Of a stretch of DNA of 64,000 nt, positions 1-11,642 are shown piece by piece. The position numbers and the translations under genes are program-made. Location of the stretch: assembly GCA_003151335.1 (NCBI GenBank), contig PLXE01000120.1:1-64000 (forward strand). Reading direction: 5' to 3'. This DNA comes from Acidobacteriaceae bacterium. GTDB taxonomy: Bacteria; Acidobacteriota; Terriglobia; Terriglobales; Acidobacteriaceae. A model generated the notes under the pieces. It did not search any database and was not told the origin of the DNA. It saw nothing but the letters and a program-made list of their open reading frames with translations. Each line of letters starts with the position of its first letter. The stretch's first letter is position 1.

Positions 1-338
<338 letters not shown>

Positions 339-379
339 TGGAGCTCCGTATCTCTTGTAAATCGAACAGCAGATCCCTC

Positions 380-441
380 GCAGGCTAAAGCCTGCTCGTG
401 ATGACAATAATTAAGACTCGTTACGGCGCAGCTAAAGCTGC
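380..441. repeat. Two short related palindromes in the fusA-tuf spacer
   Basis: The palindromes gcaggctaaagcctgc (380-395) and gcagctaaagctgc (428-441) share the core gctaaagc. The same core recurs inside the larger palindromic element at 49313-49440, so these may be minimal members of one dispersed repeat family. They could fold in the fusA-tuf mRNA spacer. Confidence 0.5.
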
Positions 442-454
442 ACCCCTTCCAAAC

Positions 455-2560
<2,106 letters not shown>

Positions 2561-2599
2561 AGTCTTTTCCGTTTCCTGCTATGCGAAGCCTTGGCTGCT

Positions 2600-3452
<853 letters not shown>

Positions 3453-3553
3453 TCTTTGCCGCTCCTTAAACTGTCTTCACGCCAACTGACTAGCCTTACG
3501 GCTTAACGCCGCAGCCAAACTCTCCGCAGCAACCCGGCCGCACTTTTGCGTTC

Positions 3554-3590
3554 GTGCCGTCAGCAGCCTATTAGGCGCTCATTACGGCAC
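3554..3590 (-). promoter_or_regulatory. Stable hairpin in the rpsL leader
   Basis: On the minus strand gtgccgt (3590-3584) pairs with acggcac (3560-3554), and inside it agc-gcct-aat-aggc-t-gct forms a second nearly perfect stem. There is no U-tract after it, so it is not a simple intrinsic terminator. Its place about 100 bases before the rpsL start suggests a leader or attenuation role, which is an inference. Confidence 0.5.
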
Positions 3591-3593
3591 AAG

Positions 3594-3870
3594 ATTCATC
3601 CCAGCGATTGGGACTGGGCAGCCTTTACGCGTGGCCTTTGCGGACCGCTCTGCCCATGCTTCCCCTCACACAACAACGGGGGACATTGGTTTCCGATCAG
3701 GTTAGGCGTACGACGGTGGCGCCGTGGTCGTTGCGCAAACCAGCCCAAAAGCTGGTGCGGAGAGAACGAGGGCACTCCGTTTCGTTGCCTCGGTCTGCAT
3801 ACCCACTGGAAAGCTCCAGCGGAAGCGCAGACACGTTTCAGCGAGGACACCCTGCAACCTAAATTCTACA
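3594..3870 (-). ncRNA. Candidate structured RNA or folded leader upstream of rpsL
   Basis: Read on the minus strand, this stretch is a chain of strong hairpins. They include CCTCG..TCTGC..CTGGA / TCCAG..GCAGA..CGAGG (nested, about 3790-3845), ACCAGC/GCTGGT, ACGAC/GTCGT, CCCC/GGGG, GGGCAG/CTGCCC and CCCA/TGGG. No open frame here looks like a protein. I looked for tmRNA, RNase P, SRP RNA and 6S signatures and could not match any. It could be an independent small RNA or part of the str operon leader. The rest of 3453-4220 holds only the promoter and the 3554-3590 hairpin listed separately. Confidence 0.35.
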
Positions 3871-3938
3871 GGATGGAGATCGATGCAGCACAGCCAGACA
3901 CTACAGGCAGGCCAAAGTATGACTCGCAGAACCCACTT

Positions 3939-3967
3939 AATATATCAAGTCGCGCACCCTCCGTCAA
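3939..3967 (-). promoter_or_regulatory. Sigma-70 promoter for the str operon leader
   Basis: On the minus strand TTGACG (3967-3962), a 17-base spacer, then TATATT (3944-3939): five of six matches to consensus at both boxes. Predicted transcription start is near 3932, which gives a leader of about 480 bases before rpsL. Confidence 0.65.
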
Positions 3968-4220
3968 CCAAACCGGGACAAAATTGGGACAAAATTTCGC
4001 AGATGGCAGATCTCCCACGAACCCCAAGCACAACTCAATCCGGTTGCGCGGGTTTGAGAAATCGTTGCGCCTGCGGTCGACACCACCGGCAGCAAAGACT
4101 GAGGAATCAGAATCGCTTGCCGAAACGGGAAGCAGTCTCTAAACTGGGAGTTTTAGGTTTAGGTTAGAGATTATTTCGCCTTCGCGGGTCCGCCAGGCTT
4201 TGGTTCGGCGGGGAGGATAC

Positions 4221-6857
4221 ATGCAGCAGTTTTCCGTGGTTCGTGTCCTGGCCGCACTCTTAACGGCCATCTGTCTTTCGCTTCTCGCCGCTTGCGGAGG
4301 AGGCAAAGCCACAACCAACCCTGTTCCGGCCCAAATCGTTCTCTCGCCAACGACGGTTTCGTTGAATGAAGGGGACGTGACCACGATTTCGGCGGTCGCG
4401 GAAAACTCGTCTGGCGGTATTATCGCAGCCGATATCACCTTCACCAGCAGCAATCCCAAAATCGCTACGATCTCGACGGGCGGATCGATCTGCGGCGGCG
4501 TGTGGGATTCCAGTTTCATCGTTTGCAACGCCACCATTGGACAGGGAGGGGTCGGCCAGGTCACCATTACCGCCTCTTCTGGCGGCGTGAATGCCACGCT
4601 TACGGTCTATGTACACGAAAAAGTGGACCGTGTGGTCGTCACTCCACCGAGTGGGTGCGTCACCATGGGCCAGGTGGTGACTACATCTGCCTCCGCCTTT
4701 AATACCTCGGACCCGGGGTGCTCGCCGACTGCACCCTGCGACATCACTTCCACAGTGGGGCCGATCGCTATTAGTTCAAACGACCCTACCATCGTTGCCA
4801 ACTCAGCTGGAATAGAGCCGACTTACTCTTCGGCGACTAACACCCCAACCTATACATCGGGCGGGACGATCACTGGTTCATCAGGCCAAACTTGCAATCT
4901 ATCGAACTTTACCGCCGGGAATGCCTCCGGAATCGACCCAACTTACTCGTTGGCCACTAATAGCCCAACCTACACGTCGGGAGGGGCGATCACCGGTAAT
5001 GCAGGCCAAACCTGCAGCTTATCTAACTTCAACGGCGTCACGGGCGCCACGGCAACCGTAGCGCTGACCGGTACGAATACGATTGCCAGCGGAAGCCATC
5101 TGACCATCACGTCGGAGGGGTCCGGTGGCATAACACCACCGACGACGGCCACGCTCGGCAATGGCACAGCCACTTGTAGCGGTACGGCCAATGTCATAAC
5201 CGCGCTAAACACCAATATTGGTCTTGGTTTTTCTGTCGTGGGCGCCGCCGCAAACGTAACTTTGACCGGAGCGAACACGATTGCCGCCGGAACACATCTG
5301 AACGTCACGGCCTCCGGGTACGGCGCAACTACGCCACCCACGACCGCCACGCTAAGCAATGGCACAGCCACCTGCAGCGGTATCGCAAATGTCATAACCG
5401 CGCTAACCAGCGCTGGCGTCTTTACGGCGCAAAATCCAGGCTCGACGACGGTCTTTGGCAGTGTCTCGGGAGTGAACAGCGTTGCCGTTCCGTACCTTAC
5501 CTGCCCGGTTGCATCCATTATGGTGCACGACGCAAACTCCTCTAATACATCCTTTACCCTGACTGTAGGCGGTACGCAGCCGCTCACGGCCGACGTGTTC
5601 GACACCAAAGGTCAATACATCAAACCGTCCATCACCTGGGGCTCGTCCGCTATCGCAAGCGTCAAGGTCGCTACAGGAACTACCGGCGACAATCCGGCAA
5701 CCCTCACGGGCGTCGCCCCGGGAACGGCGTACATTACCGCGAGTTGCAGCGACCCGGATTGCAACAAGAATGTCGGTGCGCAGTACAGTCTGAACGTAGC
5801 CACGGCGGCGGTTTCCGGCGGCACCACGACCACCGTCTATGCTGCCAGCTCAAATTCCCTGAGCCTCGTCCCGATCAGTACTTCCACCAACACGACGGGC
5901 ACCCCGATCACCCTGCCCTTCCCGCCGACCTCGATCGTGGTTGACCCGACCGGCACTACGGTTTATCTGGGGTCTGCCAGCTCGGGGTTGATGGCCGTCA
6001 ACATAAGTACAGGCGTAGTCACCACCTATTCAGTGTTCGGGACAATTGAGGCGATTTCGCCAGACGCGAACTATCTGTTGGTGTCGTACCCACCGTTGAA
6101 TAGCCTCTACTACTTTAACGCCAGTACCCAAACCACCACGTTCACACAGGCTGGCGAGACGACCAACTCGAGCGCTTTCACTCCCGACAGTAAGCTGAAC
6201 GAGTGGCTAAATGGGAGCCAGCTTGGCGTTGTCATTCCCGCCATATCCACTTTTAGCGCGACCCCGCTCGGATATACCGGCAATGCCCTCGACATCAGCG
6301 GGCAGGGCGGACTGACCTATATCACTGCGGCTACTCCCAACGGGATTGACGTGCGCTCCACCTGCGACCGGAGCGAAGTGCTGACCTTCTCCGCCAACAG
6401 TCCGACCTTGATTAAAGCGATTCCCAACGGAACGGGTGCGGTGGCGGCCGATTCACCCGCGATCGATGTGGTTACGACAGGGACAGTTCAGGCGGGCTGT
6501 CCGGCAGCCGCACCGAATTCCGTCGCCAGCTTTGACCTGGGCGCTGGACCATTCAACGCCCGGCAGATTTTCTTTAGCTCCAACAGCACGGGGGCGTGGA
6601 TCGTCAGCGACTTGCCGGAACTGTTACTCTTCGACCTTACGAACTCAACTCCATACACCATCCCGTATGCCGGCGGCGCCACAGCTTACAGCGGGGGCAG
6701 CACGCTTGATGGCGCTCAGGTTTACGTTGGCACCAGCGACGGCACTGTGCACCGCATCGATGTCGCCAGCCACACGGACGCACAGCAGATCATCGTTGGC
6801 CTTAAGGACGGCAACGGCAATCCAGTGACGCCGAATCTGGTGTATGTGGTGCCCTAG
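4221..6857 (+). CDS. Large Ig-like/beta-propeller-type outer lipoprotein
   Basis: An 878-residue secreted lipoprotein of unknown partner. The ATG at 4221 is preferred over an upstream in-frame start because GGGAGGA lies 4 bases before it. The first ~30 residues form a lipoprotein signal with lipobox LLAAC followed by GGG. Next comes a bacterial Ig-like (BIG2-type) domain, opening with IVLSPTTVSLNEGD. A second Ig-like domain is interrupted by about 200 residues of repeats (see the repeat entry). The last ~340 residues have short repeated strands such as SSNSLSLVPI and PTGTTVYLGS, consistent with a YVTN-type beta-propeller. Ser/Thr/Gly-rich composition suggests a cell-surface location. It stands alone between the str leader and nusB. 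Ligand and role cannot be told. Confidence 0.75.
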   Translation: MQQFSVVRVLAALLTAICLSLLAACGGGKATTNPVPAQIVLSPTTVSLNEGDVTTISAVAENSSGGIIAADITFTSSNPKIATISTGGSICGGVWDSSFIVCNATIGQGGVGQVTITASSGGVNATLTVYVHEKVDRVVVTPPSGCVTMGQVVTTSASAFNTSDPGCSPTAPCDITSTVGPIAISSNDPTIVANSAGIEPTYSSATNTPTYTSGGTITGSSGQTCNLSNFTAGNASGIDPTYSLATNSPTYTSGGAITGNAGQTCSLSNFNGVTGATATVALTGTNTIASGSHLTITSEGSGGITPPTTATLGNGTATCSGTANVITALNTNIGLGFSVVGAAANVTLTGANTIAAGTHLNVTASGYGATTPPTTATLSNGTATCSGIANVITALTSAGVFTAQNPGSTTVFGSVSGVNSVAVPYLTCPVASIMVHDANSSNTSFTLTVGGTQPLTADVFDTKGQYIKPSITWGSSAIASVKVATGTTGDNPATLTGVAPGTAYITASCSDPDCNKNVGAQYSLNVATAAVSGGTTTTVYAASSNSLSLVPISTSTNTTGTPITLPFPPTSIVVDPTGTTVYLGSASSGLMAVNISTGVVTTYSVFGTIEAISPDANYLLVSYPPLNSLYYFNASTQTTTFTQAGETTNSSAFTPDSKLNEWLNGSQLGVVIPAISTFSATPLGYTGNALDISGQGGLTYITAATPNGIDVRSTCDRSEVLTFSANSPTLIKAIPNGTGAVAADSPAIDVVTTGTVQAGCPAAAPNSVASFDLGAGPFNARQIFFSSNSTGAWIVSDLPELLLFDLTNSTPYTIPYAGGATAYSGGSTLDGAQVYVGTSDGTVHRIDVASHTDAQQIIVGLKDGNGNPVTPNLVYVVP
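4812..5417 (+). repeat. In-frame repeat cassette inserted in the lipoprotein's second Ig-like domain
   Basis: About 606 bases (202 codons) hold two copies of a ~40-residue unit with the core PTYTSGG.ITG..GQTC.LSNF (starting 4809 and 4929). They are followed by two copies of a ~55-residue unit with the core LTG.NTIA.G..L..T and PPTTATL.NGTATCSG (starting 5043 and 5241). Removing it joins DPTIVANSAG directly to VFTAQNPGSTTV, which reads as an uninterrupted Ig-like domain. The tripeptide SAG is present at both junctions. Confidence 0.65.
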
Positions 6858-6893
6858 CAAGCTGCTGCAAATCGCCGCTGGAACCCGGTTGGA

Positions 6894-6914
6894 CCACGCC
6901 TCACTCGGGCGTGG
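6894..6914. terminator. Hairpin between convergent genes
   Basis: CCACGCC (6894-6900), loop of 7, GGCGTGG (6908-6914), between the lipoprotein stop and the nusB stop. It could end transcription from both sides, although neither side has a strong T-run. Confidence 0.45.
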
Positions 6915-6916
6915 AA

Positions 6917-7354
6917 TCACTCTGCCCGCTTCTTGCCTTCTGCCAGTTCGCGGGCCACGCTGTCGAGTACGCCGTTGATGAAGTGCACGGACTCGGGAGT
7001 GGAAAAACGCCGCGCAATCTCCAAGGCCTCATTGATCACAACCGCAGGCGGAGTTTCCGGAAATCCCAAGAACTCAGCCACTCCAGCGCGCAGAAGATTG
7101 CGATCCACGGCTGCCATGCGATCCATCCGCCAATGCTCCGCATTGCGCTCGATCAACTGGTCAATTTCCGCTCCGCGTTCGGCAGCGATACCGAACAGGT
7201 CGTCGGCAAAGCTTCGCACCTTGTCATCGAGGTCCTGACGTTCACTCCAGAACGATCGCCGCACCTGGTCCGGGTTTTGCTTCCCCATTTCCATTTGAAA
7301 TAACATCTGCAGGGCCAATTCGCGCGACTTCCTGCGTGTGCCGGCCTTGCTCAT
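6917..7354 (-). CDS. nusB: Transcription antitermination factor NusB
   Basis: NusB binds boxA RNA with S10 to prevent premature termination, mainly in rRNA operons. The 145-residue all-helical product begins with the typical basic start TRRKSRELALQMLFQME and ends with the conserved VVINEALEIARRFSTPESVHFINGVLD stretch, the best-kept part of the family. Length is normal. Its start codon overlaps the stop of the lumazine synthase gene by 4 bases, so the two are co-translated. A ribH-nusB pairing is common in bacteria. Confidence 0.96.
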   Translation of the reverse strand: MSKAGTRRKSRELALQMLFQMEMGKQNPDQVRRSFWSERQDLDDKVRSFADDLFGIAAERGAEIDQLIERNAEHWRMDRMAAVDRNLLRAGVAEFLGFPETPPAVVINEALEIARRFSTPESVHFINGVLDSVARELAEGKKRAE

Positions 7355-8211
7355 CGCTTTCCGTCCGCTGCGCTGGCCACATGCTCGGCGACTTGCTGTC
7401 GCAATGACGCCATTTCGACCGCCGCCAGAGCAGCTTCGAATCCCTTGTTGCCCGCCTTCAATCCCGCCCGGTCGATGGCCTGCTCCAGGGTGTCACACGT
7501 TAGCACCCCGAAGGCGTGCGGCACTCCGGTATCCTGCGCCGATTGGCCCACTCCGCGTGTCACTTCGTTGGCAATCACCTCATAGTGCAAGGTGCCGCCC
7601 CGCAAAAGACAGCCGATGCAGACGATTGCATGGTAGCCGCCCGTCTGCGCAAGCTGCCGTGCTGCAGCAGGAATCTCGAAGGCTCCCGGGACGTGAACGA
7701 CGGCGATGTCTTTCGGATTCGCTCCGCACTGCCGCAACGCCAGCAGTGCGCCATCCAGCAGACGCTCGGTGATGAAAGAGTTGAAGCGGCTCACCACAAT
7801 GGCGAATTGCTTGCCCGCCGCGTTCAGGGAAGCTTCCAGCCCGCGATGTTCTCCTGCTTTCTTCGCGTAGGTCAGGAATCCGACGCGAAGCCCACCCACT
7901 TCCACTTCGAAAAGGCGCGCGCCGTAAGGCGTGTCGGCAATCTCACGGCGGATGGTCACACCAAGCTTTTTGGCGATCTGCCAGGCGCCGTCGGCATCGG
8001 AGACCTCCACCATGGCATCGACGCTGGGCGCATCCGCGGCGGCAAGGAACTCGATGCCACCGCTTGGAGCCAGCATCTCGATTCCGTAGTTTCCGCCCTC
8101 ATGCCACTCATTGCCCGGTGCGAAACCCAGGGCGCGGAACAACTCCAGCGCGGGCTGCAACTCCTCCAGCGATTTGCCGGCAACGCGAGGGAAAACAATC
8201 GATCGGATCAT
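7351..8211 (-). CDS. ribH: VOC-domain protein fused to 6,7-dimethyl-8-ribityllumazine synthase
   Basis: The C-terminal part (about residues 130-275) is lumazine synthase, which makes the riboflavin precursor from ribitylaminouracil and butanone phosphate. It shows the SRFN substrate loop, VPGAFEIP, and CIGCLLRGGTLHYEVIANE with the catalytic histidine. The first ~118 residues are extra. IRSIVFPRV..SLEEL..FRALGF.PG, the GIEFLAAAD strand and GARLFEVEVGGLRVGFLTY have the look of a glyoxalase/VOC (beta-alpha-beta-beta-beta) domain. Stand-alone RibH is about 155 residues, so this 286-residue form is a fusion in one continuous frame, not a misplaced start. The ribosome site before 8211 is weak. Function of the VOC part is unknown; no other riboflavin gene is in the window. 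Confidence 0.88.
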   Translation of the reverse strand: MIRSIVFPRVAGKSLEELQPALELFRALGFAPGNEWHEGGNYGIEMLAPSGGIEFLAAADAPSVDAMVEVSDADGAWQIAKKLGVTIRREIADTPYGARLFEVEVGGLRVGFLTYAKKAGEHRGLEASLNAAGKQFAIVVSRFNSFITERLLDGALLALRQCGANPKDIAVVHVPGAFEIPAAARQLAQTGGYHAIVCIGCLLRGGTLHYEVIANEVTRGVGQSAQDTGVPHAFGVLTCDTLEQAIDRAGLKAGNKGFEAALAAVEMASLRQQVAEHVASAADGKR

Positions 8212-8357
8212 AAGCTCAGGTCTCTATTCTAACCGGGAGTGGGGCAGAGGGTTGATTTCCCGAGCGACCGAACCGAAGCTGACGTAGTCATACGCGAAAA
8301 AAGTCGGAGTGTCGTCCCGAGTGTCAAATGGCATACGGCCCTCCATAGAAATGAAAA

Positions 8358-8460
8358 TTAACCACGGAGGCACGGCGATCACGGAGGAAACTCTATGAAA
8401 ATCAAAACTCCGTGCCCTCTGTGTCGGAGCCTGCCCTGAGAGAAGCCGAAGCGTGGTAAT
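8358..8460. repeat. Palindromic 'ccacggagg' dispersed repeat, copy 1
   Basis: The 275-base gap between ribH and the permease gene contains ttaaccacggaggcacgg (from 8358) and, about 50 bases on, the inverted form ctccgtgccctctgtgt (8408-8424), ending in gtggtaat. It is related in sequence and layout to the copy at 14932-15068. No gene is seen in the gap. Confidence 0.55.
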
Positions 8461-8486
8461 GATTTTCGACGGAGCGACGAGCTGCC

Positions 8487-9728
8487 CTACTCGTAGCGCA
8501 GCGCTTCGATGGGATCGAGCCGCGACGCTTTGATGGCGGGTAGCATTCCGCTCACCAGACCCACCAGGGCCAAAATAACAGTGGCGATGAGGACGATCTT
8601 GGGATCGATAATCAGCCGGATATCGGCGGCTTCGGCATTCTTGGCAACCGCGCTGTAGAAGGTGAGGCGGCCCACGCCAATGGAAATCGCATAGGCCATG
8701 GCGATGCCGGCAATGCCGCCGGCAAAGGTGATCGCCAGGGCTTCGGCCAGGAACTGAACGAGGATGTCGCGCCGCCGGCCGCCCAGGGCCTTTTCCACGC
8801 CGATCTCGCGCGTGCGCTGGGTCACCGATACCAGCATGATGTTCATCAGTCCGACACCGCCAATGCCCAGGGTCAGCGTCCCGATGAAGGCCAGCAGGAC
8901 TTGCAAGCCCGCGGTGATGATCTGAAACTGCTTCAACTGCTTCATCATGTTGAAGACAAATATGGCGCGCTTGTCGTCGGTCTTGAAGTTGTACTGCTGG
9001 GCGAGAACGGCGCGCACCTGGTGCTCCACCAGTTCGTATTCATTGCCTTCGTAGTCGAGCCAGATGCCGTCCAGGTAGTGCGTGTCCTTGAAATCGCTCA
9101 TGGTGCTGAAAGGGACGTAGATCACCTTGTTGATGCTGTCGTCCCCCTCTTGCATATGCGGCGAGAGAACGCCGACGACCCGGTAACTGATACCGTCGAT
9201 GCGTACGTACTGGCCCAAAGCGGGTTGGCCGGAAAACAGCTTGCTCTTGGCCTCGGAGCCAATGACCGCTGTCCGCGCGCGCGACAACTCGTCGTCCTCG
9301 TCCATCAAGCGGCCCTCGCCCAGGTTCAAAGCTTGGATCTTGAACATGCTGGGATAAACGCCATTGATGGGAAGGGTGTAGGTACGAACATCCTGTTGCA
9401 CGACACAGTCCTTCGCCACCATCGGGGTGATGCGATGCACCAGCGGGGCGGCATTCACAATGCGATCGATGTCATCGAAGGTGAACCTGATCTTGGCACC
9501 GGCCTTTTGCCCGCCGGCTTGCTGGGACGTGCGCCCGGGAAAGACGCCGATAATGCGCGTGCCCCAGTTGGCAAAGATGGTCTCGATGGCGCGGCCGAAT
9601 CCTGCGCCGTAGGCCAGCAGCAGGACCACCGTCGCAATACCCCAAGCCATTCCCAGCATGGTCAGCGCGGTGCGGCGCCGATCGTGGCGCATGGCGCCGT
9701 AAGCCTGCGTCATCAGATCTTTGACCAT
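8487..9728 (-). CDS. MacB/FtsX-type ABC transporter permease (second of a pair)
   Basis: A 413-residue inner-membrane permease. The start at ATG 9728 (MVKDLMTQAYGAMRHDRRRT) is chosen because it follows the upstream gene's stop by 2 bases with a GGAG just before it; the longer upstream in-frame reading is low-complexity shadow. Order: one N-terminal membrane segment, a large periplasmic MacB-like core (about residues 45-250), then three membrane segments of an FtsX domain carrying GVGLMNIMLVSVTQRTREIG. Such permeases work with a MacB ATPase in efflux or envelope mechanotransmission; none is encoded nearby. Substrate unknown. Confidence 0.85.
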   Translation of the reverse strand: MVKDLMTQAYGAMRHDRRRTALTMLGMAWGIATVVLLLAYGAGFGRAIETIFANWGTRIIGVFPGRTSQQAGGQKAGAKIRFTFDDIDRIVNAAPLVHRITPMVAKDCVVQQDVRTYTLPINGVYPSMFKIQALNLGEGRLMDEDDELSRARTAVIGSEAKSKLFSGQPALGQYVRIDGISYRVVGVLSPHMQEGDDSINKVIYVPFSTMSDFKDTHYLDGIWLDYEGNEYELVEHQVRAVLAQQYNFKTDDKRAIFVFNMMKQLKQFQIITAGLQVLLAFIGTLTLGIGGVGLMNIMLVSVTQRTREIGVEKALGGRRRDILVQFLAEALAITFAGGIAGIAMAYAISIGVGRLTFYSAVAKNAEAADIRLIIDPKIVLIATVILALVGLVSGMLPAIKASRLDPIEALRYE

Positions 9729-9730
9729 GA

Positions 9731-10978
9731 CTACTCCTGCCTCAGTGCGTCTACCGGCTGCAACAGCGCGGCCTTGCGCGCGGGATAGAGGCCGGCAAAA
9801 ATTCCGGCCAGTGCCAGCGTTCCAATGGCGACCGTCGCCGACATGTACGACATAGTCGGTGGATCGAAACCTGGCACCTGTCCCATGCCGCTCATCAGGT
9901 GCATGAGCAGCGCAGCGCCACCCATGCCGATGACTCCGCTCATCAGGGTGAGGAAGGCGCCTTCCAGAAAGAACTGCAACAGGATGCTGTGGTTGGTTGC
10001 ACCCAGCGCTTTGCGCAAGCCGATCTCGCGGGTACGCTCGCTCACCGCCACCAGCATGATGTTGACGATGCCAATCGCGCCCAGAGTCAACGTGACCAGT
10101 CCAACTCCGCCCAGGAAAATATCCATCACGTCGAAGATCTTGCCCACCGTCTCCGCATTCTTGACCGTGTCCCAATCTTCGAAGGCATCGTCGTTACGCC
10201 AATCGAAGCCATGATTGCGGGCGACGATCTTTCGCACTTCCTGATGGGCGATATCGTGCTCGTCGCGCACCCGCGGACGATAATTCAAGAACGAGACGGC
10301 GTCCTGCTGCTGTTCCCCGGCCAAGGGAAAGAACTGGTGCATCATCGTGTAGGTAAGGAAAACGCGGTTGTTAGTGGAGTTGTCATCGCCGTGGCCTACC
10401 CGCTGTACCACTCCCACGACCTCGAAGCGAATGCCATTCAGCAGGATCGCGCTGCCCACTGCAGTTCTGCCGCCGGGAAACAGGTTCTTCACCATCTCGT
10501 CCCCAACCACGCACACGAACCGCTTTTGGGTATCGTCGGCGTCATTAATCCAGCGGCCGCTGTCAAGCGGCAAGTAACGAATGGTGTTGAAGTGCGGAGG
10601 AACTCCGACAACCTCGCCGTTGGTGTTGCCGTAGTCACTGACTTCGCGAATGTCCTGCCTTCGCAACACGGGCGCAATCGCACGCACGTGCGGGGCTTCG
10701 CGCTGAACGTCAAGATAGTCCTTAAATGTGAGGCGATACTCGCGACCGGAGCTCATGTTGCCCGCGACCGCCGGGGCCCGTCCGGGAAACATGAACATGA
10801 TGTCTTCGCCGAGCGAGTTCAGCTCGCGCCGGTTGCCCGAGCGAAATCCCTCTCCCAGTCCCACCAGCAGCAAAAGAGAGCCCACTCCCCAGGCGATGCC
10901 AAACATCGTGAGGAACGAGCGTAGCTTGTGCGCCCACAAGGTTCGCAACATCTGTCGCAGGATCTCGAAAAATAGCAT
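9731..10978 (-). CDS. MacB/FtsX-type ABC transporter permease (first of a pair)
   Basis: A 415-residue paralogue of the next gene with the same plan: N-terminal membrane segment (SFLTMFGIAWGVGSLLLLVG), periplasmic MacB core, and an FtsX domain with IVNIMLVAVSERTREIGLRKALGA. The two genes are 2 bases apart and surely co-transcribed. Two different permeases suggest a heterodimer, which is an inference. No ATPase or membrane-fusion protein gene lies within reach. Confidence 0.87.
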   Translation of the reverse strand: MLFFEILRQMLRTLWAHKLRSFLTMFGIAWGVGSLLLLVGLGEGFRSGNRRELNSLGEDIMFMFPGRAPAVAGNMSSGREYRLTFKDYLDVQREAPHVRAIAPVLRRQDIREVSDYGNTNGEVVGVPPHFNTIRYLPLDSGRWINDADDTQKRFVCVVGDEMVKNLFPGGRTAVGSAILLNGIRFEVVGVVQRVGHGDDNSTNNRVFLTYTMMHQFFPLAGEQQQDAVSFLNYRPRVRDEHDIAHQEVRKIVARNHGFDWRNDDAFEDWDTVKNAETVGKIFDVMDIFLGGVGLVTLTLGAIGIVNIMLVAVSERTREIGLRKALGATNHSILLQFFLEGAFLTLMSGVIGMGGAALLMHLMSGMGQVPGFDPPTMSYMSATVAIGTLALAGIFAGLYPARKAALLQPVDALRQE

Positions 10979-11268
10979 CGCGGTGAACCGGGACTCCGCC
11001 CTACTTTAGTTATACGCAAGCCCAGGAGGCTTGGTTCCTGAATCGTCGAGCTGCCAACTTCATATTGGACAACAAAGGACCTTGCAACGATAGCAATCTG
11101 TGATCAGTAACAGAATGTTCATCGTGAGTTGCACAAAGTTGTGGAAAAAGGTACCTGGGCTCTCCTCAAGGCTGCGGATTCGTTTATAGTTGAAGCTGTA
11201 GTGATCGGCCGCGACTGTTCGTAGAGCGCGGACCGGCTGCAAATTTCATGGTCCAGGAGTCAAGTACG
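10979..11268. other. Divergent intergenic region, nothing firm
   Basis: Lies between the leftward permease operon and the rightward DUF2934 gene and must carry both promoters. I see an AT-richer stretch near 11060-11190 containing ttgtggaaaa, but no box pair I would trust and no RNA gene. Confidence 0.4.
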
Positions 11269-11565
11269 ATGCCGAAAGCAACACGAGCCAATGATGGCAC
11301 CACGCCGAAAAAACGGAGCCGCAAACCTACTCCCGAGGTTGGGAATGGTAATCAGCCTGAGAACAGAACTGCTGCTCAGGCAGCGCAGCCGGTGACGACG
11401 AAGCCCGAATTCGCTCACGCGTCTCAAGCCTCGCCGGTTGTAGAGGAGAAGATCCGCACACGCGCCTATGAGCTGTACTTGCAGCGCGGAGGTGTGGGCG
11501 GCTCGCCCGAGCAGGACTGGTTGCGAGCCAAGGAAGAGGTTTGCGGTCAGCAGCGTACCGCTTAG
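11269..11565 (+). CDS. DUF2934 domain protein
   Basis: A 98-residue protein of unknown function. I take ATG 11269 (MPKATRAND) because GGAG lies 11 bases upstream; the ATG at 11248 is possible. The first ~55 residues are polar and low-complexity (KKRSRKPTPE, AAQAAQPVTT). The last ~40 carry the DUF2934 signature IRTRAYELYLQRGG....DWLRAKEE. The family is small and frequent in Acidobacteria and some proteobacteria. It stands 77 bases upstream of a receiver-domain gene on the same strand and may share a transcript. Confidence 0.75.
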   Translation: MPKATRANDGTTPKKRSRKPTPEVGNGNQPENRTAAQAAQPVTTKPEFAHASQASPVVEEKIRTRAYELYLQRGGVGGSPEQDWLRAKEEVCGQQRTA

Positions 11566-11642
11566 CGCCTTGAGGTGGTCGGCAGTCATTCTTGGGTTTT
11601 TGGTGAGCCAGATCTCCGGGAAGAGTTTCGGGAGATGGATTC

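Noticed and set aside
3546-4167. Overlapping short ORFs in the rpsL upstream region on both strands
   Set aside because: No ribosome sites, no family resemblance, and the DNA is dominated by hairpins.
9728-10175. N-terminal extension of the second MacB-like permease
   Set aside because: The extra ~150 residues are an out-of-frame reading of the upstream permease; the true start is ATG 9728.
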